From: CAYFQH01 sp964345215
GTDB taxonomy: Bacteria; Bacillota; Clostridia; Christensenellales; Aristaeellaceae
Length of the DNA stretch: 32,583 nucleotides
NCBI GenBank assembly: GCA_964345215.1
Contig: CAYFQH010000023.1
Location: 1-32,583 of the forward strand
Direction of reading: 5' to 3'
Of the stretch, positions 17,701 through 24,880 are shown piece after piece. Each line of letters opens with the position of its first letter. Positions within the stretch are counted from its first letter, which is position 1. The position numbers and the translations under genes are program-made. The notes below the pieces were generated by a model, which was not told where the DNA came from, did not search any database, and worked only from the letters and a program-made list of their open reading frames with translations.

Positions 17701-18497
17701 CCAAGGCTTTTATACCGGCCTTTCCCGGTACAAACTGCGAGGTGGATACTTTAAAGGCCGTTGAAAGGGCCGGGGGCAGCGCCGAGATTTTTGTTATTCA
17801 AAACCTAACCCCCAAGCACATCCGCCAAAGTATCCAGGCCGTGGCTGATGCGATTAAAACCAGTCAAATGATTATTTTTCCCGGGGGGTTTTCCGGCGGA
17901 GATGAACCGGAAGGATCGGCTAAACTCATTGCTTCCTTCTTTAGAAATGCCCAAATTAAAGATGCCGTTCACGATCTGCTTCACCATCGGCAAGGGCTGA
18001 TTTTAGGTATTTGCAACGGTTTTCAGGCGCTGGTCAAATTGGGATTGCTGCCCTATGGTGAAATTAAAGACATCCAAGGGGAAAATGACCCTACCCTGAC
18101 CTTTAACACCCTTGGCCGCCACCAAAGCATGATGGTGCAAACAAAGGTAGTATCTAACCTGTCTCCCTGGCTTTCCAAGTGTATTCCAGGGGATATCCAC
18201 ACCATTCCCATCTCCCATGGGGAAGGACGTTTTATAGCTGATATGAATATCATTCATCAGCTCGCCGAAAAGGGGCAAATTGCAACCCAATATGTGGACT
18301 TGAAAGGCATCCCCGCCATGAGCACGCCTTTTAATCCCAATGGTTCCATGGCAGCCATAGAGGGGATTACCTCGGCAGACGGGCGAATTTTTGGTAAAAT
18401 GGGCCACTCCGAGCGGACAGGCGATTATCTATACCAAAATATCAAGGGTAATTTATACCAGCCCTTGTTTGAAGGGGCTATGGACTACTTCAAGTAA
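14784..18497 (+). CDS. purL: Phosphoribosylformylglycinamidine synthase, single-chain (PurL with fused glutaminase)
   Basis: 1237 residues. Converts FGAR to FGAM with glutamine and ATP. It is the long form, so separate PurS and PurQ are not needed. Synthetase domain: DTYWSDHCRHTTFSTHL near 216-232, FKNETHNHPTEIEPFGGAAT near 315-334, and a second lobe with GGKDSMSGSFEELDVPPTLI near 770. The C-terminal class-I glutamine amidotransferase carries C1077 (LGICNGFQAL), H1145 and E1147 (ISHGEGRF). The sequence fits the Clostridia-type long PurL rather than the E. coli type, judged from motif spacing. A weak AAAGGGA precedes the ATG. No clear terminator follows. Confidence 0.97.
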   Translation: MEKIYRIFVEKKEPFAIEAQKLMTECSEVLQVQNLEKIRVLYRYDVQNISEELFDYCRETVFSEPPVDNTYTAVPQDSQVMIAVEALPGQFDQRADSAQECIQLISQGERPIVRCASLYLFYGNISLKDIEKIKTHLINPVESREAKLELPKSLTRVVPVPENTPRIKGFITMDKKELRGFLADEGLAMDDEDLFFCQQYFISEKRDPTYTEIKVIDTYWSDHCRHTTFSTHLENINIEDPLVHEAFKRYLAIREDLNYSSSRPLTLMDIATIGTKKLKQQGYLQNIDESEEINACSINITVARDGTDEDWLLMFKNETHNHPTEIEPFGGAATCIGGAIRDPLSGRTYVYQAMRVTGAANPLTPISETLPGKLPQRKIVTTAANGYSSYGNQIGLATGLVEEIYHPGYAAKRMEVGAVLGAAPKSNVVREVPAPRDIVVLVGGRTGKDGLGGATGSSKSHTMDSVETGGAEVQKGNPVVERKLQRLFRNPDVSRLIKRCNDFGAGGVSVAVGELADGLMIDLNKVPKKYEGLSGTELAISESQERMAVVLDPKDVQAFLQAAEVENLEATVIAEVTQNPYMIMTHEEDEIVCLSRAFLNSNGAPKKADVTVVNKPVINQPATPKGSLEEQVNQWMGKLNHASQQGLSETFDSSIGAASVVMPFGGKHQKTPTQSMIAKIPVLQGDTTTCSVMAYGFNPYVSEQSPYLGAYYAVVESIAKVVASGLPRKNIYLTFQEYFERLKNEPIRWGKPVSALLGALDAQMNFKVAAIGGKDSMSGSFEELDVPPTLISFAVSHGSVKDVCTPEFKKPGSKLYLVKTDPLEDPQGFLALCDQIHEGMGEGKVLSAYALSKGGLMEALCKSAMGNQIGAEITNLTQEELFAWQYGSFLLEAEGTLAFGSLIGKTLDEYVLVFQGEKADLHQQEKAYEDTLESVFPRYAQKTTESLMDPNAIEAKGYSLNHRVAYKGSITKPKAFIPAFPGTNCEVDTLKAVERAGGSAEIFVIQNLTPKHIRQSIQAVADAIKTSQMIIFPGGFSGGDEPEGSAKLIASFFRNAQIKDAVHDLLHHRQGLILGICNGFQALVKLGLLPYGEIKDIQGENDPTLTFNTLGRHQSMMVQTKVVSNLSPWLSKCIPGDIHTIPISHGEGRFIADMNIIHQLAEKGQIATQYVDLKGIPAMSTPFNPNGSMAAIEGITSADGRIFGKMGHSERTGDYLYQNIKGNLYQPLFEGAMDYFK

Positions 18498-18595
18498 ATG
18501 CCGGATAAAGATTAAATATTAGTATTGCAGTAAAACATAATGATCAAAGTGGAAAGTCAATTTTCCGCCCTGGTTTATTTTTAATGCAAATAGGG

Positions 18596-18601
18596 TATAA
18601 T
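18596..18601 (+). promoter_or_regulatory. Probable -10 box of the endonuclease IV gene
   Basis: A perfect TATAAT 31 bases before the start codon. The -35 region (18572-18579, GGTTTATT) is poor. An inverted repeat GGAAA/TTTCC (18551-18566) lies upstream. Because no terminator follows purL, read-through from the purine operon is also possible. Confidence 0.5.
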
Positions 18602-18632
18602 GTATAGGTAGTATTATTTTGAGGTGGGAAAA

Positions 18633-19469
18633 ATGTTTTTTATAGGTTGTCATCTATCATCATCCAAGGGTTTTTTACATATGGGGCAGGAAGCCCTGGC
18701 TATCGGTGCTAATACCTTTCAATTTTTTACCAGAAATCCAAGGGGGGGAAATGCCAAAGACATTGACCCAGAAGATGTTAGGGCCTATTTGGAGTTTAGC
18801 TCCGCCAATCAGTTTGGAAAAATTATGGCCCATGGATCCTATACTTTAAATTTATGTGCCGCCAAGGAGGAGACCAGGGACTTTGCAGTTCGCACCATGG
18901 CGGATGACTTACAGCGGATGGAGTACCTGCCTGGGAACTTGTACAACTTTCACCCTGGAAGCCATGTAAAACAAGGGGAAGAGATAGGTATCGACTTAAT
19001 TGTGAAGGCGCTGGACGAAATTTTATGGGAGGATATGAACACCACGGTGCTTCTTGAAACCATGGCGGGAAAAGGCACCGAAATGGGCAGAACCTTTGAC
19101 CAGTTGCAGCAAATTATTTCACGAGTTAGGCTGGGGCACCGGCTTGGGGTATGCCTGGACACCTGCCATATTTTTGATGGGGGATACGATATTGTAAACC
19201 AATTGGATCAGGTTTTAACCCAATTTGACCAGGTTATTGGACTGGATAGGCTAAAAGCTGTGCACCTGAACGACTCTAAAAATCCCTTAGGCAGCCATAA
19301 AGACAGGCATGAAAAACTGGGGCAGGGGAACATCGGAGAGGAAACCTTTATACAACTTATCAATCATCCCCTTATGCCAAAGGATATTCCTTTTTTATTG
19401 GAAACCCCCAACGAGCTGACCGGTTATGCACGGGAAATTGCTTTTTTAAAAGCAAAAAGAATGGGTTAA
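18633..19469 (+). CDS. nfo: Deoxyribonuclease IV (endonuclease IV, AP endonuclease)
   Basis: 278 residues from ATG 18633. Cleaves abasic sites in base-excision repair with a three-metal centre in a TIM barrel. Signatures: AHGSYTLNLCAAKEETR, FHPGSHVKQG, LLETMAGKGTEMGRTFDQL (metal-binding Glu), GVCLDTCHIFDGGYD, VHLNDSKNPLGSHKDRHEKL and GQGNIG. All three usual zinc-ligand blocks are intact. An in-frame GTG at 18624 lies inside the GAGGTGGG SD, so the ATG is chosen. The first residues, FFIGCHLSSSKG, match the family start. Confidence 0.95.
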   Translation: MFFIGCHLSSSKGFLHMGQEALAIGANTFQFFTRNPRGGNAKDIDPEDVRAYLEFSSANQFGKIMAHGSYTLNLCAAKEETRDFAVRTMADDLQRMEYLPGNLYNFHPGSHVKQGEEIGIDLIVKALDEILWEDMNTTVLLETMAGKGTEMGRTFDQLQQIISRVRLGHRLGVCLDTCHIFDGGYDIVNQLDQVLTQFDQVIGLDRLKAVHLNDSKNPLGSHKDRHEKLGQGNIGEETFIQLINHPLMPKDIPFLLETPNELTGYAREIAFLKAKRMG

Positions 19470-19495
19470 TCAAATACTGAAAGGACTGAATAGTA

Positions 19496-20359
19496 ATGTA
19501 TGATATGGCAATTGTTGGCGGAGGGCCCGGGGCATGGTCAGCGGCCATTACAGGTAAAATGCGCAATTTAAAGGTTTGCGTACTGATGGCAGCAGATGGA
19601 GACAGCTGGCTTCACCGGGCAGAAAGAATTGAAAATTACCCTGGTATGCCCATGGTAAGCGGCAAAGAAATGCTTAAGGTTTTTGAGCAGCAAGCAAAAG
19701 AATTACAGGCGGAAATCATAAAAGGCACCGTGCGCCAAATTATGCCCATGGGTGATACCTTTATGCTCCTTTGTGGCAACGAGGTAATCGATGCAAAAAC
19801 CGTGGTTTTGGCTATGGGGGCTGCAAGGCCAAAAACCCTGCCGGGGGAGGCGCAACTGGTGGGCCAGGGGATTAGCTACTGCGGCACCTGCGACGGAATG
19901 TTTTACCGGGAGAAGGACGTGATTGTGCTATCCAGCGGCAGCCAAGGGATAGAGGAGGCCAATTTTTTGGCCGGATTGGCCCAGAAGGTAGACTATTTTT
20001 CTTTAAAACGCCATAAAACAGAAGAATTAAATTCCAGTGTTATTGTGCATAACCAAAGACCTTTTTCCATTGAAAAGCAAGAGGATAAAATAAAGCTGCA
20101 TACCAAGGAAGGCCAAAGCTTTTTAGGCGATGGATTATTTGTATTTAGGCCGGCTGTGGCTCTTGACCAGCTGATTCCAGGCTTAGAAACAAAGGGTGCT
20201 TTTATTGATGTAAATCGTAAAATGGAAACCAATCTGCCCGGAGTTTACGCTGCCGGAGATTGTACCGGCCAGCCCCTTCAAATTGGTAAAGCCGTAGGTG
20301 AGGGGAACATTGCAGCCATATCGGCAGCAGAGTTTATTCAAAAAAAGAATAGGGGCTAG
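19496..20359 (+). CDS. Thioredoxin reductase-like flavoprotein, atypical
   Basis: 287 residues, somewhat short for thioredoxin reductase. FAD site: IVGGGPGAWSAAITG (6-20), where the usual motif is GGGPAGLSAA. Redox-active C129-GT-C132 (YCGTCDGMF) is in the normal place, and the C-terminal FAD motif GVYAAGDCTGQPLQIGKAVG is intact. The pyridine-nucleotide site is abnormal: VLSSGSQGIEEA stands where a GGGxSAxEEA motif is expected, and the HRRxxxR clamp is replaced by SLKRHKTEE. It may use another donor such as ferredoxin, as described for some clostridial thioredoxin reductases, or be a specialised relative. It follows nfo by 26 bases and ends at a terminator. Confidence 0.82.
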   Translation: MYDMAIVGGGPGAWSAAITGKMRNLKVCVLMAADGDSWLHRAERIENYPGMPMVSGKEMLKVFEQQAKELQAEIIKGTVRQIMPMGDTFMLLCGNEVIDAKTVVLAMGAARPKTLPGEAQLVGQGISYCGTCDGMFYREKDVIVLSSGSQGIEEANFLAGLAQKVDYFSLKRHKTEELNSSVIVHNQRPFSIEKQEDKIKLHTKEGQSFLGDGLFVFRPAVALDQLIPGLETKGAFIDVNRKMETNLPGVYAAGDCTGQPLQIGKAVGEGNIAAISAAEFIQKKNRG

Positions 20360-20382
20360 CAGCTTAATAAAAAGCAGCAAAG

Positions 20383-20420
20383 CAGGCATGGCGTTTTCTT
20401 CCCATGCCTGTTTCTATTTT
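20383..20420 (+). terminator. Intrinsic terminator after the thioredoxin reductase-like gene
   Basis: CAGGCATGG (20383-20391) pairs with CCATGCCTG (20402-20410), followed by TTTCTATTTT. It may also serve the convergent exporter gene. Confidence 0.85.
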
Positions 20421-20459
20421 CTTTAAAATCAGCAGAGCTACCGGCAATAGATAATTATT

Positions 20460-21362
20460 TCATATTTCATTTACATAGCTGCAGGTTTCATCTGGAAATT
20501 CAAACTCAATGGTCGAGTGCTGAACACCTTCTTGGGCTAAAAGGGCACGTATTTCGTTTTTTGTGGTGATAAGCTGCATGGAAGACAGAGCCTCTGCTAA
20601 AACCACATGAACAGTAAGTACGTTATACCTTTCATCCAAGGCCCAAATGTGCAAGTCATGCACACGGTCAACCTTGTCTAAGAATTCAATCTTTTTAATA
20701 ATGTTCTCCTGATCAATGTCGGCTGGGGTGCCTTGAAGCAAAATAGGAAGAACTTCCTTAATGCTTTTAAGGACATTAAGTAATACAAAACAGGCAATGG
20801 CAATCGAAAGAAGGGGATCGATGATGGTTAGCCCCGTAAAGTGCATTATGACCGACCCTACCAAAACAGCCGCCCAGCCCAGCACATCCTCAAGTAAATG
20901 CAGGGATACTACCCGCTCGTTGATTGAACTGCCTTTGCGTGTGCGCAGTACAGCAGCACCGTTTATGACAATGCCAATAATTGCCAGCAAAAACATGCCC
21001 TTAGCATTGGTTGACTGGGGGGAAAACAAGCGGGGAATGGCGGCTGAGAGAATGTAGATACTCCCCACAACCAGCACAACGGAATTGATGATGGCCCCTA
21101 ACAGGGAAAAGCGCTTGTAGCCATAGGTAAAGGCCTTTGTTTTACCTTTTTTAGACAATTTTTGAAAATACCAGGCAAGGCCCAGGGAAAGGCTGTCGCC
21201 AAAGTCATGTACCGCGTCAGACATAATGGCAACGCTGTTGGTTAAAAGGCCGCCAATTAGTTCGATAACAGTAAACAGTAAATTCAGAAAAAAAGCAACA
21301 CCCATATTGCCATCCCCGTTATCTCCATGGCTATGGCTGTGCTTATGATGGTTATGAGCCAA
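20460..21362 (-). CDS. Cation diffusion facilitator family transporter (probably Zn2+ exporter)
   Basis: About 300 residues, six membrane helices plus a cytoplasmic ferredoxin-like domain. The N-terminus is histidine-rich (NHHKHSHSH), helix 2 carries SDAVHDFGDSLSLG (a D-x-x-x-D metal site) and helix 5 carries HLLEDVLGW (H-x-x-x-D), as in zinc-exporting CzcD/ZitB-type proteins. The C-terminal domain has VDRVHDLHIWALDERYNVLT. The frame opens with a GTG at 21380, but AAAGGG inside that extension lies nine bases before TTG 21362, giving a protein that begins MAHNHHKH; I take the TTG start. No metal-responsive operator is obvious. Confidence 0.9.
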   Translation of the reverse strand: MAHNHHKHSHSHGDNGDGNMGVAFFLNLLFTVIELIGGLLTNSVAIMSDAVHDFGDSLSLGLAWYFQKLSKKGKTKAFTYGYKRFSLLGAIINSVVLVVGSIYILSAAIPRLFSPQSTNAKGMFLLAIIGIVINGAAVLRTRKGSSINERVVSLHLLEDVLGWAAVLVGSVIMHFTGLTIIDPLLSIAIACFVLLNVLKSIKEVLPILLQGTPADIDQENIIKKIEFLDKVDRVHDLHIWALDERYNVLTVHVVLAEALSSMQLITTKNEIRALLAQEGVQHSTIEFEFPDETCSYVNEI

Positions 21363-21483
21363 AAAATCAATCCCTTTCACAAAAAGCAGGGCCCCATAAA
21401 GTATAGACTATCGTTGAGCTGAAATTTGCAAACAACAAAAATCTAGTTGCCTTGCAGGTGTTATAGAATAAAACCATGGCATT

Positions 21484-21492
21484 ATTATAGCA
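21484..21492 (-). promoter_or_regulatory. Candidate extended -10 promoter for the cation exporter gene
   Basis: TGCTATAAT on the minus strand (TGn-TATAAT) with no good -35. It would give a leader of about 115 bases before the TTG start; I see no obvious structure in that leader. Confidence 0.4.
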
Positions 21493-21580
21493 CGAAAAAG
21501 AAGAAATGAAGGAATATATCATAGATGCTTTTGAAAACATATTCACAGCAAAGGGCTGGGACAATGCCTTAGCACTTCCT

Positions 21581-21608
21581 TTGAAGAGGGATATTGTAAG
21601 CGTATAAT
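21581..21608 (+). promoter_or_regulatory. Sigma-A promoter of the pirin gene
   Basis: TTGAAG (21581-21586), a 16-base spacer and a perfect TATAAT (21603-21608), 33 bases before the start codon with its AAAGGAG site. Confidence 0.7.
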
Positions 21609-21640
21609 ATAACGTAACATTCAACAAAGGAGCTTTTTTT

Positions 21641-22663
21641 ATGAAAAAAATTAAATCATACGGCGATAAAGGAATGCGTTACCCTGCAAAATCACCATTT
21701 ATCATCGCCGGCCATCTTCGCAATGCCTATCCTGCCGGAAACGAAAAAATGGAACCTGTTTATTACATACCAGGCAGGGACATCGGGCAAGACTTTGATC
21801 CAAAAGCACCCTGGAGAATGTACCATGGGGATAAAGTACCCGGGTTTCCGGTCCATCCCCACAGGGGATTTGAAACCATTACCATTGTGGAGGAAGGCAT
21901 CGTTGACCATACTGATAGTTATGGGGGTAACGGCAGATATGCCAAAGGCGATGTACAGTGGCTTACAGCTGGGGCTGGGGTGCAGCACTGCGAAATGTTC
22001 CCCCTTGTAAACGAAGAGAAAGATAATCCTTTTGAAATATTTCAATTGTGGTTGAACTTGCCTAAAAAAAATAAAATGGTGCCGGCCCACTACAAAATGA
22101 TTTGGGGTGAGGATGTTCCTGTTGTTACAACAAAGGATGAAGAAGGCCGCGGAACCAGGGTGAAAGTGATTCACGGCGCATACCAGGATGTTTTGATGTA
22201 TCAGTCAACACCAGACTCGTGGGCTGCCGACCCGGAAAATCATGTACGAATTTTGCTGATAGAGCTTGAACCCATGGCCCGATTTACCTTAAACAGCCCT
22301 TCAAAAACGGCTACCAGAATGTTGTATTACTACCAGGGAGAAGGGCTGCAAGTGGAGGAGGCAGCGTTACCCCATCAAGATATGTATGCCCAGCTGGCAG
22401 AAGGTGAAGAAATTAATATCGAAAATGGCCCAAGCATCAGCAAAATACTGATTTTAGAAAGCAACCCTATTCAGGAGCCAGTTGTACAATACGGCCCTTT
22501 TGTGATGAATACGCAAGAAGAAATTGTAGCCGCCTTTAATGATTACCGGGCTAGCGAGTTTGGCGGCTGGAAATGGGATGAGCCAGGGACGATACACCCT
22601 AAAAACAAGGGAAGGTTTGCAGAATACGGTGATGGAAAAATTGATTTGCCAAATGGGAAATAG
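21641..22663 (+). CDS. Pirin family protein (bicupin)
   Basis: 340 residues, two cupin domains. The N-terminal cupin has the pirin signature HPHRGFETITI (72-82) and the further metal ligands H116 and E118 (GVQHCEMF), matching the two-His, His/Glu iron site known for pirins. Bacterial pirins are reported as quercetinase-like or as metabolic regulators; the true activity here is unknown. Length is a little above the usual 230-300, with a C-terminal extension ending in KWDEPGTIHPKNKGRFAEYG. It has its own promoter and terminator, so is monocistronic. Confidence 0.9.
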   Translation: MKKIKSYGDKGMRYPAKSPFIIAGHLRNAYPAGNEKMEPVYYIPGRDIGQDFDPKAPWRMYHGDKVPGFPVHPHRGFETITIVEEGIVDHTDSYGGNGRYAKGDVQWLTAGAGVQHCEMFPLVNEEKDNPFEIFQLWLNLPKKNKMVPAHYKMIWGEDVPVVTTKDEEGRGTRVKVIHGAYQDVLMYQSTPDSWAADPENHVRILLIELEPMARFTLNSPSKTATRMLYYYQGEGLQVEEAALPHQDMYAQLAEGEEINIENGPSISKILILESNPIQEPVVQYGPFVMNTQEEIVAAFNDYRASEFGGWKWDEPGTIHPKNKGRFAEYGDGKIDLPNGK

Positions 22664-22705
22664 TACAGACCGTTAAAAGGGAACAAACTTGTTTTATTGT
22701 GATTC

Positions 22706-22741
22706 AAAAGGCACCCAGATGTTTTTGTCTGGGTGCCTTTT
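22706..22741. terminator. Bidirectional terminator after the pirin gene
   Basis: AAAAGGCACCCAGA (22706-22719) pairs perfectly with TCTGGGTGCCTTTT (22728-22741) around an 8-base loop. Its A-run and T-run flanks also let it serve the convergent DsbA-like gene. Confidence 0.93.
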
Positions 22742-22766
22742 ATCTTGATTTAATAGGGCAAATAAT

Positions 22767-23372
22767 CTACATAAATGTTTCAAATTCTTCAAAACTTCCT
22801 GTTCCCTGTAAAACAATACCCTCTTGATAAAAGGTGGGAACGCTTTGCACGCGCCTTTTGGCAGCAAGGGAGATATCCTCTTTTACCAATTGCCTCATTT
22901 CTTCCTGCTTTACTTCAAAGTCCTTGGCATTTAAGCCTAAATCAGTCAATACTTGATAGATGAAAGCAAGCTGATAAAAATCTTTGCCCTGCTCAAAATG
23001 GCCTGCCATCACTTTACGGAAATATTGTGCCTGTTTATTGTGGATTGTGGCATACTGTAGGCCCATGTGCGCATGGATAGAATTGGTGTCTACAATGGTA
23101 TCTAAATCGTAATGCAGGCCTAAGCTAGCGGCGGCTTGCACAATGCCGGAATAGCGGGCTTTGGTTTCTTTTACCGTACCTAATCCGAATTTTTTGCTCA
23201 TGTTCTAAAGAAAATCAGTATGGGTAGTATCTTTTTGGGGGTTAAGTTGAAAGCTGCGAAAGCGCACTTTTGTTAATTCTGCCTGCTTTGATTCTAAAAA
23301 TTGAATCATGCGCTCACCCCCAATGTAGGAAAAGGGACAGGAAAAATCAATATGAACCTCGATGTTATTCAT
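22767..23372 (-). pseudogene. DsbA-family (FrnE-like) oxidoreductase gene interrupted by one in-frame TAG
   Basis: Reading from ATG 23372, with AAAGAGG at good distance, gives MNNIEVHIDFSCPFSYIGG and on to HTDFL at codon 55, then TAG (23205-23207), then NMSKKFGLGTVKET in the same frame to a final TAG. The two halves join into one 201-codon DsbA-like protein: thioredoxin-fold start, helical insert with AHMGLQYA, and the cis-proline motif VQSVPTFYQEG. No frameshift is needed. Nothing like an SD precedes the ATG just after the stop (23199-23201), so the second half is unlikely to be made alone. The active site is CPFS, lacking the second cysteine. A CAG-to-TAG change is the simplest origin; read-through is an alternative. 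Confidence 0.8.
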
Positions 23373-23429
23373 GGTAAAACCTCTTTATCATCCTATCGAT
23401 AATGTTATTTGCTCATCCAAACAATTGAT

Positions 23430-23449
23430 TGTGCTTTTAGTATAGCACA
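23430..23449 (-). promoter_or_regulatory. Extended -10 of the DsbA-like gene inside a dyad (possible operator)
   Basis: TGTGCT and AGCACA are inverted around an 8-base centre. On the minus strand the right arm and centre form TGCTATACT, an extended -10 (TATACT at 23439-23444). A repressor bound to the dyad would cover the -10; the regulator is unknown. Confidence 0.4.
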
Positions 23450-23648
23450 CTTTATTTACTGGGCGTAAGGGAAAACTAAACCGAAAAAAACTGCATAGCT
23501 TCCTTTGGACGATGTTTTTTCTACAAATAGGCTTATAGTAAGCTCTTCTATTAGGCAAGGCGGTCTTATGAAATCCGATAACGGTCCTTTTTGAATGAAG
23601 TTATACGAGCGTGTTTAACTTGTGATAAAAAGGTAAACAACCTGTTTT

Positions 23649-23659
23649 TATGTTATACT
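23649..23659 (+). promoter_or_regulatory. Extended -10 promoter of the membrane-protein gene
   Basis: TATGTTATACT, containing TG-T-TATACT, 65 bases before the ATG. The -35 region is weak. The same 11 bases recur at 25734 and 26096. Confidence 0.5.
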
Positions 23660-23723
23660 ATTTTCTGTAAATCCAATCGTCAAATTTAGGGCGGTTATTT
23701 TAACGATCGCTGGGGGAAGTAGA

Positions 23724-24488
23724 ATGAAGCAAATGGGTACAGTGTTCAAAAGGATTGGTGCAATATCCTTTGTTATGGTTTTTGTTACAATGGCATATAT
23801 GTTTTTATTTACGCCATCTGAAAAATGGCCCGATATTTCACTTTATATATGGCTTTTTGCTGGATTAATCTTTATAGGCAGTTTCGGCGGCATCGCCTTA
23901 TCAGGAGCAAAAAGCCCAAAAACCAAAAATGGAGTAGCCGCAATTTCTACCGTTATATCCCTTGGGCAAACAGGAGTGTTTATCAATCATTAGCCGCAAA
24001 TAAATTTTACCGTACGATTTATCACCGCTGACGGGAAAACAATAACAGCCACTGGCGTGAATGTTATTGAACAAGCAGCCCTAGGAAAGGTTCAACCAGG
24101 CAATATACTGCCCATACGCTATAACCCCAATAATCCCCAAGATATTCTTATTAACCCGGCCATGTCTCAAGAAGAGTTTCAACACGCCCTGGAACAAAAC
24201 TATTTACAAAGAGGCATTTATACAGAAGAAACCCTCCGCCTTACTAAAGAGGGTATAAAAACCCAGGGTCTTATTCTATCATCCTCTCCACTAGAAATTG
24301 TAGACGGAGATATTGTTGCCTTTGAGGTTGAAGTAAAAGTAACCAGGCCCGAAGGGGGAGTGTTTACGGCTAAAACCATTAAAAAGGTTTCTCAACAATA
24401 TGCTTCAGCTTTGATTCCGGGAAAAATCATAGAAGTATATTACCTTGCCCATGAAGAAGATAATATAGCCCTTAAAATTTCTGTGTAA
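23724..24488 (+). pseudogene. Membrane-anchored protein with two beta-rich repeats (DUF3592-like), interrupted by in-frame TAG
   Basis: The ATG follows GGGGGAAG. The first 89 codons encode two membrane helices (FVMVFVTMAYMFLF and LYIWLFAGLIFIGSFGGIAL) and end GQTGVFINH; TAG 23991-23993 follows, then PQINFTVRFITADGKTITAT in the same frame up to TAA 24486-24488. The two parts together make a plausible 254-codon protein with two similar extracellular-type modules, one ending PGNILPIRYNPNNPQDILI and the other PGKIIEVYYLAHEEDN. The resemblance to DUF3592 is from the 'PG..V.V.Y.P' pattern and is moderate. Replacing TAG by CAG would give a natural NHQPQINF strand. Function unknown. Confidence 0.7.
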
Positions 24489-24725
24489 AGAAATTTTAAA
24501 TACTCCACCATTGAATATCAAGGCAAACAACATTTTGAGCCTGTCAATATATTTGGTGGAGCTGAACATTTTGAGTCGCAAAAAGAGCGAGACCTTCTAT
24601 AATTAAAACTGAGTCGAGAAAACGGGGTTCGGTTAATTTACATAAACTATTGGGAGAATGTATCTATTGACCTTCTGAAAGAAAAGGCTTCAAGTAAAGA
24701 ACCTTCTGAACCGGAAATATCCTAA
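24489..24725 (+). pseudogene. Remnant of a nuclease-like domain (Vsr/PD-(D/E)XK-like), truncated and with an internal stop
   Basis: Directly after the previous stop, and in the same frame, comes TIEYQGKQHFEPVNIFGG, then HFESQKERDLL, a TAA, and LKLSRENGVRLIYINYWENV to TAA at 24723. The EYxGxQHFxPV...FGG...RD...N.I.LI.I.Y pattern is familiar from phage and mobile-element endonuclease domains. The N-terminal part is missing and there is no start or SD of its own. It is a decayed piece; the family call is from pattern recognition only. Confidence 0.6.
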
Positions 24726-24727
24726 TC

Positions 24728-24775
24728 AAAAAGGACGGCGGTATCGTACAACACACGACACCGCCGCCCTTTTTC
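24728..24775. terminator. Strong GC-rich terminator hairpin
   Basis: GGACGGCGGTATCGT (from 24733) pairs with ACGACACCGCCGCCC (to 24769) with two G-T wobbles, flanked by AAAAA and TTTTT. It would end transcription from either side. Confidence 0.8.
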
Positions 24776-24880
24776 GTTTATTCAGTCTTGTGTTTCTTCC
24801 GTGGGCCTCTCAGCTTGGATTCGGGACGTCTGACGATTCCATTACGGAAACGAGTATCCTCAAACTTGTCGAAATAAAGC

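Larger units (their letters stand above)
23373..23723. other. Divergent intergenic region with promoters on both strands, otherwise nothing recognised
   Basis: 350 bases between the divergent DsbA-like and membrane-protein genes. It holds an extended -10 with an overlapping dyad for the left gene (near 23430-23449) and an extended -10 for the right gene (23649-23659). No open frame between them resembles a known protein, and I see no RNA gene. Confidence 0.5.

Noticed and set aside
14784..18497. Several long antisense ORFs within purL
   Set aside because: They lack SD sites and any domain, and they arise from the codon bias of the strongly supported purL frame.
21363..21380. GTG 21380 as start of the cation exporter
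   Set aside because: No SD precedes it, whereas AAAGGG inside this extension is correctly spaced for TTG 21362.
22767..24488. Pyrrolysine or general UAG reassignment
   Set aside because: At least five healthy genes in the window end in TAG, and both tRNAs here have ordinary anticodons (CAA and CTT). Local decay or low-level read-through is more likely, so I kept it only as an alternative.
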